From the NCBI RefSeq assembly GCF_026151395.1, contig NZ_JAMQPV010000002.1, forward strand, positions 62,001-126,000: DNA of 64,000 bases, written 5' to 3'. This document shows, piece after piece, positions 26,696 to 35,534 of this stretch. Both the position numbers and the translations under genes were made by a program. Source of the stretch: Leptospira limi (lineage in GTDB: Bacteria > Spirochaetota > Leptospiria > Leptospirales > Leptospiraceae). Position 1 is the stretch's first letter. Every line of letters starts with the position of its first letter. Below the pieces are notes generated by a model that saw only the letters and a program-made list of their open reading frames with translations, made no database searches and was not told the origin of the DNA.

Positions 26696-26809
26696 TTATT
26701 AAACCATAAAGTTGAATATTTATTTTATGTAATCAACCATGGAATTCTAATAAATAAACCAATTTACATTTGAATAAGATCATGATATATCGGTTATAGT
26801 GGAGTTTGT

Positions 26810-27136
26810 GTGAACTGGATATTACTGTTTCTTGCGGGTTTATTTGAAGTTCTATTTGCTTTTTGTTTAGGAAAGGCAAAGGATTCCATTGGATATTTGG
26901 TTTATTATTGGTATTTAGGTTTTTTCGTTTCGCTTTGTATCAGTATGGGTTTATTGATTAAAGTTACCAAGACTCTTCCTATTGGAACAAGCTATGCAGT
27001 TTGGACTGGAATTGGCGCAGTAGGAACCATAATTATTGGAATTATTTTTTTCAAAGAGCCAGTGGAATTTTGGAGGCTTTTTTTCCTATCCACTTTGGTG
27101 GTATCGATCATAGGACTTAAGTTTCTTTCTCACTAA
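26810..27136 (+). CDS. Small multidrug resistance (SMR) family transporter, SugE/Gdx-like
   Basis: This 108-residue protein has four transmembrane helices. The essential membrane Glu is at residue 13 (LAGLFEVLFAFCLGKAK). The GTSYAVWTGIGAVGT motif in TM3 is closest to the SugE/Gdx guanidinium-exporter branch rather than EmrE. The start is GTG, with GGAG 5 nt upstream. I see no guanidine riboswitch in the leader. SMR proteins work as antiparallel dimers in the inner membrane, swapping protons for cationic substrates. It diverges from arsR. Confidence 0.9.
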   Translation: MNWILLFLAGLFEVLFAFCLGKAKDSIGYLVYYWYLGFFVSLCISMGLLIKVTKTLPIGTSYAVWTGIGAVGTIIIGIIFFKEPVEFWRLFFLSTLVVSIIGLKFLSH

Positions 27137-27172
27137 TTCACAAGTTTATCTACCACAAACAATTTCACCTAC

Positions 27173-27670
27173 ATGTTCCCAAACTTTTTAGTTAACATTC
27201 AAAAACATCTTTTGAATCCATTAGAATTGAAAATGGAAAACATCATCATCGAAAAAGAAGGCAAAAACTACAATTCTTGTAGTTTCAATTGTAACAACAA
27301 GAAGGTGATTTTTCGAACAGCGAATAACACTCCCAAGAAAAATGGCCTTTTTGTTACTCTATGGAAAAGAAGTAAAAGTGGTACTATCAAACCGTATCAA
27401 TATAAAGACCTTTTCCATCTATCAATCATTGAGACAATTTATAATGATCATATTGGATATTTTTTATTTAACAAAGAAATTTTAAATGAAAAAGGGATTC
27501 TTTTTGGAAAACAGAAAGGAAAATTAGGGTTCAGAGTTTATCCTCGATGGGACAATCCAAATAACAAACAAGGAATTTTAACTCAAAAATGGCAATCGCC
27601 TTTTTTCATCGAAATAAAAGATAAAATTATGACTGACCATGATCATGAGTTTTTAACAGAGATTTTTTAA
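27173..27670 (+). CDS. MepB family protein
   Basis: This 165-residue soluble protein matches the MepB family. It shows an N-terminal helix, EKEGKNYNSCSF, KVIFRTANNTPKKNGLFVTLWKR, the FLFNKEILNEKGILF strand and GKLGFRVYPRWDNPNNKQG followed by QKWQSPFFIE. The name comes from a Staphylococcus gene next to the mepR/mepA efflux genes; its function is not established. Here too it follows a drug exporter, 36 nt after the SMR gene on the same strand, so the two could be co-transcribed. Confidence 0.9.
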   Translation: MFPNFLVNIQKHLLNPLELKMENIIIEKEGKNYNSCSFNCNNKKVIFRTANNTPKKNGLFVTLWKRSKSGTIKPYQYKDLFHLSIIETIYNDHIGYFLFNKEILNEKGILFGKQKGKLGFRVYPRWDNPNNKQGILTQKWQSPFFIEIKDKIMTDHDHEFLTEIF

Positions 27671-27813
27671 AATAAAATTAAGAAATGAATGGTTGCCATT
27701 AGGATTTCTTGATGTGTCAAGCCAACATCGTCAAACCCCAAATAACATAACGATATGATAGTCTACATTAGATTTTTTCTTTACCAATCCATTCAAATGG
27801 AAAGAAAGGAGGA

Positions 27814-28644
27814 ATGAATCAAATTTTCCGCAAAACATTATCCACTCGACACTTTGATTTGGATTGGAATCGACATGTCACAAGTCGAACCTATGAAAGG
27901 TTTGCTTACGATGCTCGATGCGAAGTTTTAAGAGAATTTGGTTATCCCATTGAACTAATGTTAAATACTAATATTAGTTATGTTCCTGGTTCCACTAATG
28001 TAAGATTCCTAAACCAACAATTTGTAAATTCCGAAATGACAGTTGAATCGGAAGTTTATGGTATGAATGATGGAACCCTCTTGTGGAAACAATCCATTGT
28101 AGGTTCCAATGGAAAAAAAGCATGTGAAATTGAAACAACCTCAACATTGGTGAAGGATGAAAAAAAAATCAAAATTCCAGATCTTCCCAAATTAAGTGTC
28201 ACTCCTTATCAATTTACGATCCACCCAAAACCAACAAATCAAAACATTGTGGAACATGATTATTACATTCCTTTCAGTGATATGAATTGTTTTTGGAATT
28301 TACCTTCTGATTCCATTTGGAAAATTTTCGAAGAGGGACGTTTCCTGTTTTTTAAAGAAATTGTAGATCTCAATTTGATCAAAGAAACTGACTCTACTAC
28401 TTTTTTTATGGGCGGCGAAATACAGATCTATAAACCAATAGAACCAGGAACTCATGTGAAAATCTTAAGTTGGATCGAAAGTTTTGAAAAAATCCGTTTT
28501 TATTTCAGACAGGATATTTTAGATTCAAAAGGAAACTTACTTGCAAGTATGAAAGACGAACAGTTGTTTGTTTCACTTTCAAATTCAAGACCAAGACGAG
28601 CACCTGCTGCATTTTTTGATAAAATAGAAAGATTTATTGAATGA
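27814..28644 (+). CDS. Acyl-ACP/acyl-CoA thioesterase-like protein (double hotdog)
   Basis: This 276-residue protein has two hotdog halves. The first has STRHFDLDWNRHVTSRTYERF (Asp and Asn-x-His positions of 4-hydroxybenzoyl-CoA-type thioesterases), then YVPGSTNVRFLNQQF and VESEVYGMNDGTLLWKQSI. The second begins DYYIPFSDMNCFWNLPS. It probably hydrolyses a fatty acyl thioester in the cytoplasm; chain preference is unknown. A strong AAAGGAGG ribosome site precedes the ATG. Its 3' end overlaps the convergent pseudouridine synthase gene by 11 nt. Confidence 0.82.
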   Translation: MNQIFRKTLSTRHFDLDWNRHVTSRTYERFAYDARCEVLREFGYPIELMLNTNISYVPGSTNVRFLNQQFVNSEMTVESEVYGMNDGTLLWKQSIVGSNGKKACEIETTSTLVKDEKKIKIPDLPKLSVTPYQFTIHPKPTNQNIVEHDYYIPFSDMNCFWNLPSDSIWKIFEEGRFLFFKEIVDLNLIKETDSTTFFMGGEIQIYKPIEPGTHVKILSWIESFEKIRFYFRQDILDSKGNLLASMKDEQLFVSLSNSRPRRAPAAFFDKIERFIE

Positions 28645-29365
28645 TCGGTATTTTTTGTTTGAGCAGGGTTTCTTCTTCTTCCGTTAACTCCCGGTAACTA
28701 CCTATAGGAATTGAAGGATCTAACTTTAAATTGCCCATTTTCACTCGTTTTAAATACAAAACTTCTTTGCCCAAACTTTGGAACATCCTCCTGATTTGAC
28801 GATACTTCCCTTCTTTTAACCAAACAGTGACTATACGAGGTTTTGTTTCATCAGGAATAGCCAGACGAGCAGGTATTGTTTTGTATCCATCATCTAACTC
28901 AATTCCAGTTTCAAAACTTAATATATCCTCTTTTGTTACTGGTTCTGAAATTTCTGCAAAGTATTCTTTCTCAACTAAATGTTTTGGAGAAGTATAATAA
29001 TGAGCCAAAGTTCCATCTGTGGTAAAAAGCAATAGTCCTTCTGTTTCTTTATCCAATCTTCCTACGGGAAACAAATTCATGTTTTGATGCCTTTCACTTA
29101 AATAATCCATCACAGTCTTTTCTCGAGGGTCTTCCGTAGCAGTGATACAATCGGGAGCTTTATTCATCATAAAATAATAAAAATCTTTGCGAATCAAAGT
29201 TTCGTCATAAAAAACAACTACATCATTGATTGTGATTTTAAAACCGGGGTCCTTAACAACGATTCCATTTACTTTGACATTACCTTGGTAAATTTCCTTT
29301 TTTACATCGGACCTAGATCCTAATCCAAAATTTCCCAGAACTTTATCCAATCTTTCCTTTGGCAT
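28634..29365 (-). CDS. Pseudouridine synthase, RsuA/RluB/E/F family
   Basis: This 243-residue protein has an S4 RNA-binding domain at the N-terminus (RLDKVLGNFGLGSRSDVKKEI, NGIVVKDPGF) followed by the catalytic domain. The signature GRLDKETEGLLLFTTDG puts the catalytic Asp at residue 105. The KYRQIRRMF motif is at about residue 205. The S4-plus-synthase layout and length fit RsuA (16S rRNA) best, though RluF-like members cannot be excluded by eye. It is monocistronic and convergent with the thioesterase gene. Confidence 0.92.
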   Translation of the reverse strand: MPKERLDKVLGNFGLGSRSDVKKEIYQGNVKVNGIVVKDPGFKITINDVVVFYDETLIRKDFYYFMMNKAPDCITATEDPREKTVMDYLSERHQNMNLFPVGRLDKETEGLLLFTTDGTLAHYYTSPKHLVEKEYFAEISEPVTKEDILSFETGIELDDGYKTIPARLAIPDETKPRIVTVWLKEGKYRQIRRMFQSLGKEVLYLKRVKMGNLKLDPSIPIGSYRELTEEEETLLKQKIPIIQ

Positions 29366-29478
29366 ACGAGTAACATCGAATCAAGTGATTTGAAATTCGG
29401 AAAGTGGAATTCAATGTTTTCAATGTATTTTATTAAAAAAAGCTATCGAAACATCCCTCCGAAAACAATCTAACCAGT

Positions 29479-31281
29479 ATGTTGGATACTTTTTTCCGTA
29501 TCGTTCAATCATCCAAAATAGCGTTTCGGCTCGCTTATCATAGTTCCCCTACTTTAACATTACTCATTACGTTTTTGACTATCTTAAATGGATTGTTTCC
29601 TTCAACATTAGTTTGGATTGGAAAACTCATCATTGATTCCATCTTACATTCCAAAATTACATCTGGTAATTGGTATGACCTATTTTATTCTGAAACTGCA
29701 ACTTATGTTTACTTTGAAGGAATTATCACTGTCATCTATTTTGGAGCTCAAAAGTTATACTTTCTTTGCACAACCTTACTAAGGATTAAACTGGGCCAAG
29801 AAGTCAATGAAAGGATCCTTTCAAAAGCAATCACCTTAGAACTTTCCCAATTTGAAAATTCAGAAACTTACGATCAGATGACCCAAGCAAGATCAGAGGC
29901 ATCTTCAAAACCTTTATCAATGGTAAATCGATTCTTTACGATTGCACAATCTTCAATTACGATTGTAAGTTTTTTTGGATTACTTGTAAAACTTTCTCCA
30001 TTGGCCTCCATCATTTTAATCATAGCGGCTATTCCAACATTCATAGCTGAAACAAAGTTCTCAAATCATAATTTCAGACTCTTCCGATGGAAAGCAAAAG
30101 AAACCAGAGAACAAGTTTATCTAGAAACATTAATGGCAAGAGAAGATAACGCAAAGGAAATTTTATTATTTAACTTAGGTAAGGAATTTTTAAATCGTTA
30201 CAAAAACAATTTTCAAAAAATATATGCAGAAGATAAGAAGCTAACGGTTAAAAAAAGTATAGTGAGTTTTTTCTTAGGACTAATCAGCCAGTTGGCATTT
30301 TATGGATCTTACATTTGGATTGTAAGTCTTGCCTTACAAAAACAAATCACTCTTGGTGAAATGACCATGTATTTAGTAATATTTCGCCAAGGACAATCTA
30401 CATTTGCAAATGCATTATCGGCATTTGGTGGAATTTACGAAGACCATTTGTATATCGAAAACCTTATGGAGTTTTTAAACTTATCAGTTCCGAAAAAAGT
30501 TGGCATCCATAAAAGTACAAATACAAAAACTGGCATCGTATTTGATCAAGTATCATTTTTATATCCAGGATCCACAAACGATTCACTAACAGATATTAGT
30601 TTCGAAATTCCAGCTGGTGAAAAACTAGCAATTGTTGGAGAAAATGGATCGGGGAAAACTACCTTAATCAAATTATTGACTCGTTTGTATTCACCTACTA
30701 AAGGAAATATTTATTTGGATGGAATCAATCTTGTTGATTGGGAAGAAGAATCTTTAAGAGAACGATTTGGAGTTATCTTTCAAAATTTTGTCCAATACCA
30801 ATTTAAGGTTGGAGACAATATTGGAATGGGAGATGTAAAACAAATTCAATCAGAATCACAATGGATGAGTGCTGCAAAATTGGGCATGGCACACGAATTC
30901 GTAACACGTTTGGATTTTGGATACCAAACACGTTTAGGAAAATGGTTCCAAGATGGTAGAGAACTTTCCGGTGGGCAGTGGCAAAAGATAGCTTTGTCGA
31001 GAGCATTTATGAGATCCAAGGCAGACATTTTAATCTTAGATGAACCAACTTCTGCTATCGATGCGGAAGCAGAAATGAAAGTATTCGAACACTTTAGGGA
31101 ACACACGATGGGAAAAACAGTCATTCTGATTTCTCATCGATTTTCAACGGTAAGAATGGCAGATAAAATATTGGTTTTAGAACAAGGTAAAAAAACCGAA
31201 TGGGGAGATCACGAAACCTTACTTTCGAAAAAGGGAAAATATGAAAAACTATTTCGATTGCAACAAGCTGGATATCAATAA
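29479..31281 (+). CDS. ABC transporter, fused permease and ATPase (exporter type)
   Basis: This 600-residue half-transporter has an N-terminal domain with about six membrane helices (residues 25-320) and a C-terminal ATPase. Walker A is GENGSGKT at 387-394, the Q-loop is VIFQNFVQYQF, the signature LSGGQ is at 496-500, Walker B ILILDE ends at Asp521-Glu522, and the switch His is in ILISHRFS. This is the homodimeric MsbA-like exporter plan. The substrate is unknown. No membrane-fusion or peptidase domain is attached. Confidence 0.92.
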   Translation: MLDTFFRIVQSSKIAFRLAYHSSPTLTLLITFLTILNGLFPSTLVWIGKLIIDSILHSKITSGNWYDLFYSETATYVYFEGIITVIYFGAQKLYFLCTTLLRIKLGQEVNERILSKAITLELSQFENSETYDQMTQARSEASSKPLSMVNRFFTIAQSSITIVSFFGLLVKLSPLASIILIIAAIPTFIAETKFSNHNFRLFRWKAKETREQVYLETLMAREDNAKEILLFNLGKEFLNRYKNNFQKIYAEDKKLTVKKSIVSFFLGLISQLAFYGSYIWIVSLALQKQITLGEMTMYLVIFRQGQSTFANALSAFGGIYEDHLYIENLMEFLNLSVPKKVGIHKSTNTKTGIVFDQVSFLYPGSTNDSLTDISFEIPAGEKLAIVGENGSGKTTLIKLLTRLYSPTKGNIYLDGINLVDWEEESLRERFGVIFQNFVQYQFKVGDNIGMGDVKQIQSESQWMSAAKLGMAHEFVTRLDFGYQTRLGKWFQDGRELSGGQWQKIALSRAFMRSKADILILDEPTSAIDAEAEMKVFEHFREHTMGKTVILISHRFSTVRMADKILVLEQGKKTEWGDHETLLSKKGKYEKLFRLQQAGYQ

Positions 31282-31341
31282 GAATACTGGTAACTCCGAT
31301 ACTCAAAAAAGAACAGAATCTGAATTAAGGATGGCTTAAGG

Positions 31342-32466
31342 ATGGATGACAAATATTCAAATTTGGGTATGAAAAAACTCAAAGAACTGATTGATTCATT
31401 TGGCGAAAGATCAAAAGAAATTGGTTCTGTTGCATCCTCCATCCAACAAGTCGCAAAGCAGACCAACTTACTTGCATTAAATGCATCCATTGAAGCGGCA
31501 AGAGCGGGTGAACACGGAAGAGGATTTGAAATTGTCGCAAATGAAGTCACAAAATTGTCCTTCCAAACCTCAGAAGCCACTAAAAAAATCTCGGAAATAT
31601 TATCTAGAATCAATCTAGAAAACTCAGAAGCAAATGCTGATGTACTCGAGATGGAAAAACAATCCGTCATCGAATATGCAGACTTATGGGCCAACAACAT
31701 AGCTAAAGTATTAGAATCAAAATTCTATATCATGGCTACCTCATTGTATGGCTTAAAATTTTTAATCCAAAGTTTGGTACATGCGAACATAGGTATGAAG
31801 CGAGAACACCTTCTACTCATCCTACAAGAATATTTAATCCAAAATGAACAACAGTTAGCGTATGCAATTTGTTGTGAGCCAAATGTGATCGATGAAAAGG
31901 ATCATGAATACCAAAACAAAGAAGGCCACGATACAAAAGGCCGATTTGTTCCCTATTGCCATCGCCATACTGGTCGGATATCAATTGAACCTTTACAAGG
32001 TTATGATGTTCCCGGTGAAAATGAATGGTATGTCTTACCTCGTGATTTGGGTGAAGACGTAATGATGGAACCTTATGACTATCCTATTGAAGGCAAAACA
32101 GTAAAAATGACAAGTTTGATGACAAATTTGTTTTTGCATTCGAAATTTGCTGGGATTTTAGGCGCCGACTTTTCACTGGAACAACTTCAAAAAGAATTAT
32201 CGCCCAAAAAAATCTTTGGGATTGGAACCACCTCACTTGTAACATATGAAGGTAATTTTGCTTCACACCCCGAAATTGGTAAATTAGGCTCGAAAGTAGA
32301 GGGACTCAATACCGACGCTTTACTTGCCATCCAAAAAGGAGAGTCCTTCACTCAAATTGACTCTAACCATTTGGTTCGAATTTTGAAACCAGTGAGGATT
32401 GGGCAAAGCAAACGTTCCTGGAGTATACTCGTCGAATTCAATATTATTTCTGTTTTGAAAAAGTAA
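31342..32466 (+). CDS. Soluble MCP-like protein with N-terminal signalling tip and C-terminal Cache-like domain
   Basis: The protein has 374 residues and no transmembrane segment. Residues about 10-100 are the chemoreceptor hairpin tip, including [20 protein letters not shown] and [12 protein letters not shown]. The arms are very short, about 100 residues in all. Residues about 115-370 look like a Cache/PAS-type sensor: [59 protein letters not shown]. Normal receptors have the sensor first; here the order is reversed. An upstream AAGGA supports the ATG. It is followed closely by two coiled-coil genes and an SDR gene. Whether it joins chemoreceptor arrays is unknown. Confidence 0.8.
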   Translation: MDDKYSNLGMKKLKELIDSFGERSKEIGSVASSIQQVAKQTNLLALNASIEAARAGEHGRGFEIVANEVTKLSFQTSEATKKISEILSRINLENSEANADVLEMEKQSVIEYADLWANNIAKVLESKFYIMATSLYGLKFLIQSLVHANIGMKREHLLLILQEYLIQNEQQLAYAICCEPNVIDEKDHEYQNKEGHDTKGRFVPYCHRHTGRISIEPLQGYDVPGENEWYVLPRDLGEDVMMEPYDYPIEGKTVKMTSLMTNLFLHSKFAGILGADFSLEQLQKELSPKKIFGIGTTSLVTYEGNFASHPEIGKLGSKVEGLNTDALLAIQKGESFTQIDSNHLVRILKPVRIGQSKRSWSILVEFNIISVLKK

Positions 32467-32481
32467 TTCGTCTAATGCATA

Positions 32482-32739
32482 ATGGATCCAACATTAGAAG
32501 AACATTTAGAATCCCAAATTGTCGCATTGTACAAGGAAAAAGAAGAACTGGAATCAGCATTAGGTTCTTCTGACATCGATACAATCATCCATGAATTCCA
32601 AAACCTGGAAAAGGAATTAACCTACCTTTATTCATTTAAAGAAAATTACAGAAAAGTAAACACAAATCGAATCCAGATTGAATCGATTTTGTCAGCTTAC
32701 ATACCGAATCATCGATTCCATAAAAATCCAAACCAATAG
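32482..32739 (+). CDS. Small coiled-coil protein
   Basis: This 85-residue charged helical protein has heptad-like spacing: LESQIVALYKEKEELESALG, then IIHEFQNLEKELTYLYSF. The same module recurs at the C-terminus of the next gene (LEQQLQALYYDKEKLFTQL ... LIQNMREQVKNLHSEME). It starts 15 nt after the MCP-like gene and ends 8 nt before its relative, so the three are probably one operon. The name of the family is not known to me. Confidence 0.7.
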   Translation: MDPTLEEHLESQIVALYKEKEELESALGSSDIDTIIHEFQNLEKELTYLYSFKENYRKVNTNRIQIESILSAYIPNHRFHKNPNQ

Positions 32740-32747
32740 AGACACAT

Positions 32748-33428
32748 ATGGAATTACAATTTATAAAAGATAAACTTTCTAACCAAAACTTTAAATCTTC
32801 TGTCGCCGAAAACATAAATGAATGGATGATTGGATTTGGACAAAACGAGGAACATAAAAACAAAATTCACCTTTGGTTTGATTCTATGATCCATCAATTT
32901 TTGGATATATTAGATGATGTCGAAATCAAGGAAGAATTGAGTGTTCTAATTTTCTCAAAATACGTTGAACTCAAATGTTATTGGAAACAACTCAACACAC
33001 AAATCCAATACCAAAATTTTAATACAGGAGAAGCTGATCCTAATCTAATCATTAAAGCATCTTTAACAACATACATACTAATTGCTTTAGAACCGCTCAT
33101 TCACGATGAAGACTTAAACGAAATCCAAGAATTTTTAACCAAACCAATTCGAGAATTGATGATTGAAGAAATTTCGACTGACAGCCGGCAAAATATTCAT
33201 GAGGATACTTTATTAAATCTCTTAGAACAACAGTTACAGGCACTCTACTACGACAAAGAAAAACTATTCACTCAATTACAATGTAACAGTACGGTAGATG
33301 TAATTACTCTTATTCAGAATATGAGAGAGCAGGTTAAAAACCTTCATTCCGAAATGGAAAATTCATGCATTTTGGATGGCAATATTCGGTTTACTGGCAG
33401 ACGTAAGATTAGAATTCAAAAAATCTAA
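32748..33428 (+). CDS. Helical protein with C-terminal coiled-coil module shared with its neighbour
   Basis: This 226-residue soluble protein is predicted mostly helical. Residues 1-150 form an acidic helical domain (INEWMIGFGQNEEHKNKIHL, FLDILDDVEIKEELSVLIF, LIHDEDLNEIQEFL). Residues about 160-210 are the coiled-coil module also seen in the 85-residue protein upstream. The C-terminus is basic (TGRRKIRIQKI). I recognise no family. Position between the MCP-like gene and the SDR gene suggests a shared pathway; this is inference. Confidence 0.7.
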   Translation: MELQFIKDKLSNQNFKSSVAENINEWMIGFGQNEEHKNKIHLWFDSMIHQFLDILDDVEIKEELSVLIFSKYVELKCYWKQLNTQIQYQNFNTGEADPNLIIKASLTTYILIALEPLIHDEDLNEIQEFLTKPIRELMIEEISTDSRQNIHEDTLLNLLEQQLQALYYDKEKLFTQLQCNSTVDVITLIQNMREQVKNLHSEMENSCILDGNIRFTGRRKIRIQKI

Positions 33429-33474
33429 TTCCAAAGAGAGTTGATTACCCCAATGTTCCTAAAATTCTGGTTTT

Positions 33475-34995
33475 ATGGACATTGATTCTTTAATACGTGA
33501 ATTAAAAACTCTATTAGATTCACCAAAAGAACTCGTTACCATACCGGAAGAAAAACGCCTTGAGCTAATGATCCTTTGTGGGAAAATTTCAAGACCGGAT
33601 CGAAATGAAGTTCGAAAACGGAATCGAACTGTTCGCATCGAAAAAAAAGAAAGTTTAAAAACCCAAGAAAAACAAAAAACAGCTTTGACAGGGATTCGAA
33701 GAGCAAGGGAGTCCGCTGTCTTCAAAGCTCCACTACAAATTTCCGATTCTGCTGGATGGTCATGGGATAATGCCACTGAATTATCCCAACCTAAACCTTG
33801 TTATATCTGTAAAACTCCCTTCACTAAATTACATTTTTTTTATGACTCCATGTGTCCCAATTGTGCGGAACTCAATTACTCCAAACGTTACCAAACCGCT
33901 GATTTAAGAGGCACTGTTGCCGTTATCACTGGTTCGAGATTAAAAATTGGTTACCAAGCCACTTTGTTATTATTACGTGCAGGTGCTCGTGTCATCGCGA
34001 CAACTAGATTTCCAAACGATTCAGCGATTCGATTCTCCAAGGAATCTGATTTTCACTTATGGAAAGACCGATTACAAATCTTTGGTTTGGATTTAAGGCA
34101 TACACCAAGTGTGGAGATTTTTTGTAAATTCTTGGAAAACCACTTAGAACGATTGGATATCCTCATCAACAATGCAGCTCAAACAGTCAGAAGACCACCT
34201 GGCTTTTATTCTCATTTACTCGAAACAGAAAAAATCCCAATTGTTGACTTACCTTCTGAAGCGCAAAAACTATTAAGTTTTTACCAACACTGTAAAAATG
34301 AATTGGATTCCTACCGGTCTGATACGGAAATGAAAGACACAGCAACTGCCTTAGCCGTTAGTTGGAACCATAAAACTCCTGGTGTTGGAATCAGGTCTTC
34401 AGCCGCACTTTCACAAATCCCATATTCTCATGACAATTCTCATGAATTGGAATCCGTATTCCCTGACGGTAAATTAGATGCCGATTTACAACAGGTGGAC
34501 CTCAGAAAAACAAATAGTTGGCGATTGAAACTTGGCGAAATCAATACTTCCGAAATGTTAGAAGTACAACTGGTAAATGCTGTGGCACCTTTTGTTCTTT
34601 GCAATCGATTGGTTGGTATTATGCGTAAAGACAACACAGGCAAAAAACACATCATCAATGTTTCTGCCATGGAAGGGAAATTCCATCGATTTAAAAAAGA
34701 AGACCGTCACCCTCATACAAACATGGCTAAAGCAGCGTTGAATATGATGACTCATACCTCAGCAGAAGACTTCGCAAAGGATGGCATTTTTATGAATGCT
34801 GTTGATACTGGATGGGTGACTGATGAAGATCCAATTGAACTTGCAAAACGAAAACAAGATCTTCATGATTTCCAACCTCCCTTAGATATTGTGGATGGGG
34901 CTGCTCGTGTCGTTGATCCGTTGTTTGACGGAGTCAATTCAGGCAAACATTGGATAGGTAAGTTTTTAAAAGACTATTTCCCAATTGACTGGTAA
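33475..34995 (+). CDS. Zinc-knuckle SDR-family oxidoreductase lacking the catalytic Tyr
   Basis: This 506-residue protein has a ~140-residue N-terminal extension before the SDR domain. The extension carries two Cys pairs, C109-x-x-C112 and C127-x-x-C130, a likely zinc knuckle. The Rossmann fold follows: TGSRLKIG at 152-159 (nucleotide loop), NNAA at 232-235 and the catalytic Ser at 397 (INVSAMEG). At the usual Tyr-x-x-x-Lys site the sequence is [12 protein letters not shown], so Lys419 is present but Thr415 replaces Tyr. A ~100-residue insert lies between NNAA and Ser. From memory, long SDRs of this kind occur in scattered bacteria and eukaryotes, with the HTNMAK segment conserved. It is last of the MCP / coiled-coil cluster. 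Confidence 0.85.
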   Translation: MDIDSLIRELKTLLDSPKELVTIPEEKRLELMILCGKISRPDRNEVRKRNRTVRIEKKESLKTQEKQKTALTGIRRARESAVFKAPLQISDSAGWSWDNATELSQPKPCYICKTPFTKLHFFYDSMCPNCAELNYSKRYQTADLRGTVAVITGSRLKIGYQATLLLLRAGARVIATTRFPNDSAIRFSKESDFHLWKDRLQIFGLDLRHTPSVEIFCKFLENHLERLDILINNAAQTVRRPPGFYSHLLETEKIPIVDLPSEAQKLLSFYQHCKNELDSYRSDTEMKDTATALAVSWNHKTPGVGIRSSAALSQIPYSHDNSHELESVFPDGKLDADLQQVDLRKTNSWRLKLGEINTSEMLEVQLVNAVAPFVLCNRLVGIMRKDNTGKKHIINVSAMEGKFHRFKKEDRHPHTNMAKAALNMMTHTSAEDFAKDGIFMNAVDTGWVTDEDPIELAKRKQDLHDFQPPLDIVDGAARVVDPLFDGVNSGKHWIGKFLKDYFPIDW

Positions 34996-35008
34996 AAATC
35001 AAACCCGT

Positions 35009-35294
35009 TTACTCTGTATTTTTGAATACAATGAAGCAGGCGAATAACTCTTGTAAACGATTGATTGCAAGAATTCGATCCACTTCATGCGATAGGTCAC
35101 GTTTCCTTTTATCATAGTCGATGTGACCTGTCTGAATCCCCCATTTGGTAGTGTTCAATGACGTAGCGTATATGTTCACCAACACTCGATTCAGAATTAT
35201 CTTGTTTTTGAAGATACATTCAATCAGAAAGGGAAAAAAGTAAGGAAATTCCTTGTTCCAACAGAATTCCATTATCCTTTCCACATGATGACAT
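35009..35294 (-). pseudogene. DinB-like protein remnant
   Basis: Reading the minus strand with corrections reveals a DinB/YfiT-type four-helix protein. An ATG at 35294 opens a frame containing LLEQGISLLFSLSD. It hits an in-frame TGA at 35220-35222, then continues in the same frame as QDNSESSVGEHIRYVIEHYQMG. At a run of five G (plus C at 35138-35142) the frame is off by one; removing one G leads into HIDYDKRKRDLSHEVDRILA and the TAA at 35009. The GEHIRYVIEHY...IDYDKRKRD pattern is typical of the family. Two lesions make a real pseudogene likely. The alternative uninterrupted frame here (35009-35383) has no such logic in its first half. Confidence 0.65.
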
Positions 35295-35492
35295 GATAAC
35301 CAATTTAGACTGCATTCCAAAAGAATGAAAAAACTAATTTCTCCCAGTTCTAATTTTTTTCTAAGTTTTCTCTCAATTTTCATTTGGAATCAAAACGATA
35401 ACTCAGAATTTCAAATCTTAAAAAAGTACCCGTCCAATCTTTCCTTCTATTTTCTATTTCTTTTTTGCAAATTCTTTAGGATTATTATATTG

Positions 35493-35506
35493 ACTGACTA
35501 GTCAGT
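35493..35506. promoter_or_regulatory. TetR-type palindromic operator
   Basis: ACTGACTAGTCAGT is a perfect 14-bp palindrome 29 nt before the GT39 gene. Its form is typical of TetR-family operators. TATTAT at 35483-35488 just upstream could be the -10 it overlaps. No tetR gene lies in the window. Confidence 0.55.
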
Positions 35507-35534
35507 ATCTTCGTTTATGTAATTTAATACGATT

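Noticed and set aside
26696..26809. Guanidine riboswitch upstream of the SMR gene
   Set aside because: The short AT-rich leader shows none of the conserved ACGR or hairpin motifs of guanidine riboswitches.
35009..35383. Uninterrupted 124-codon minus-strand reading frame
   Set aside because: Its first half has random-looking Cys/Phe-rich composition, whereas a different frame plus corrections gives a coherent DinB-like protein; only the last ~55 codons are shared.
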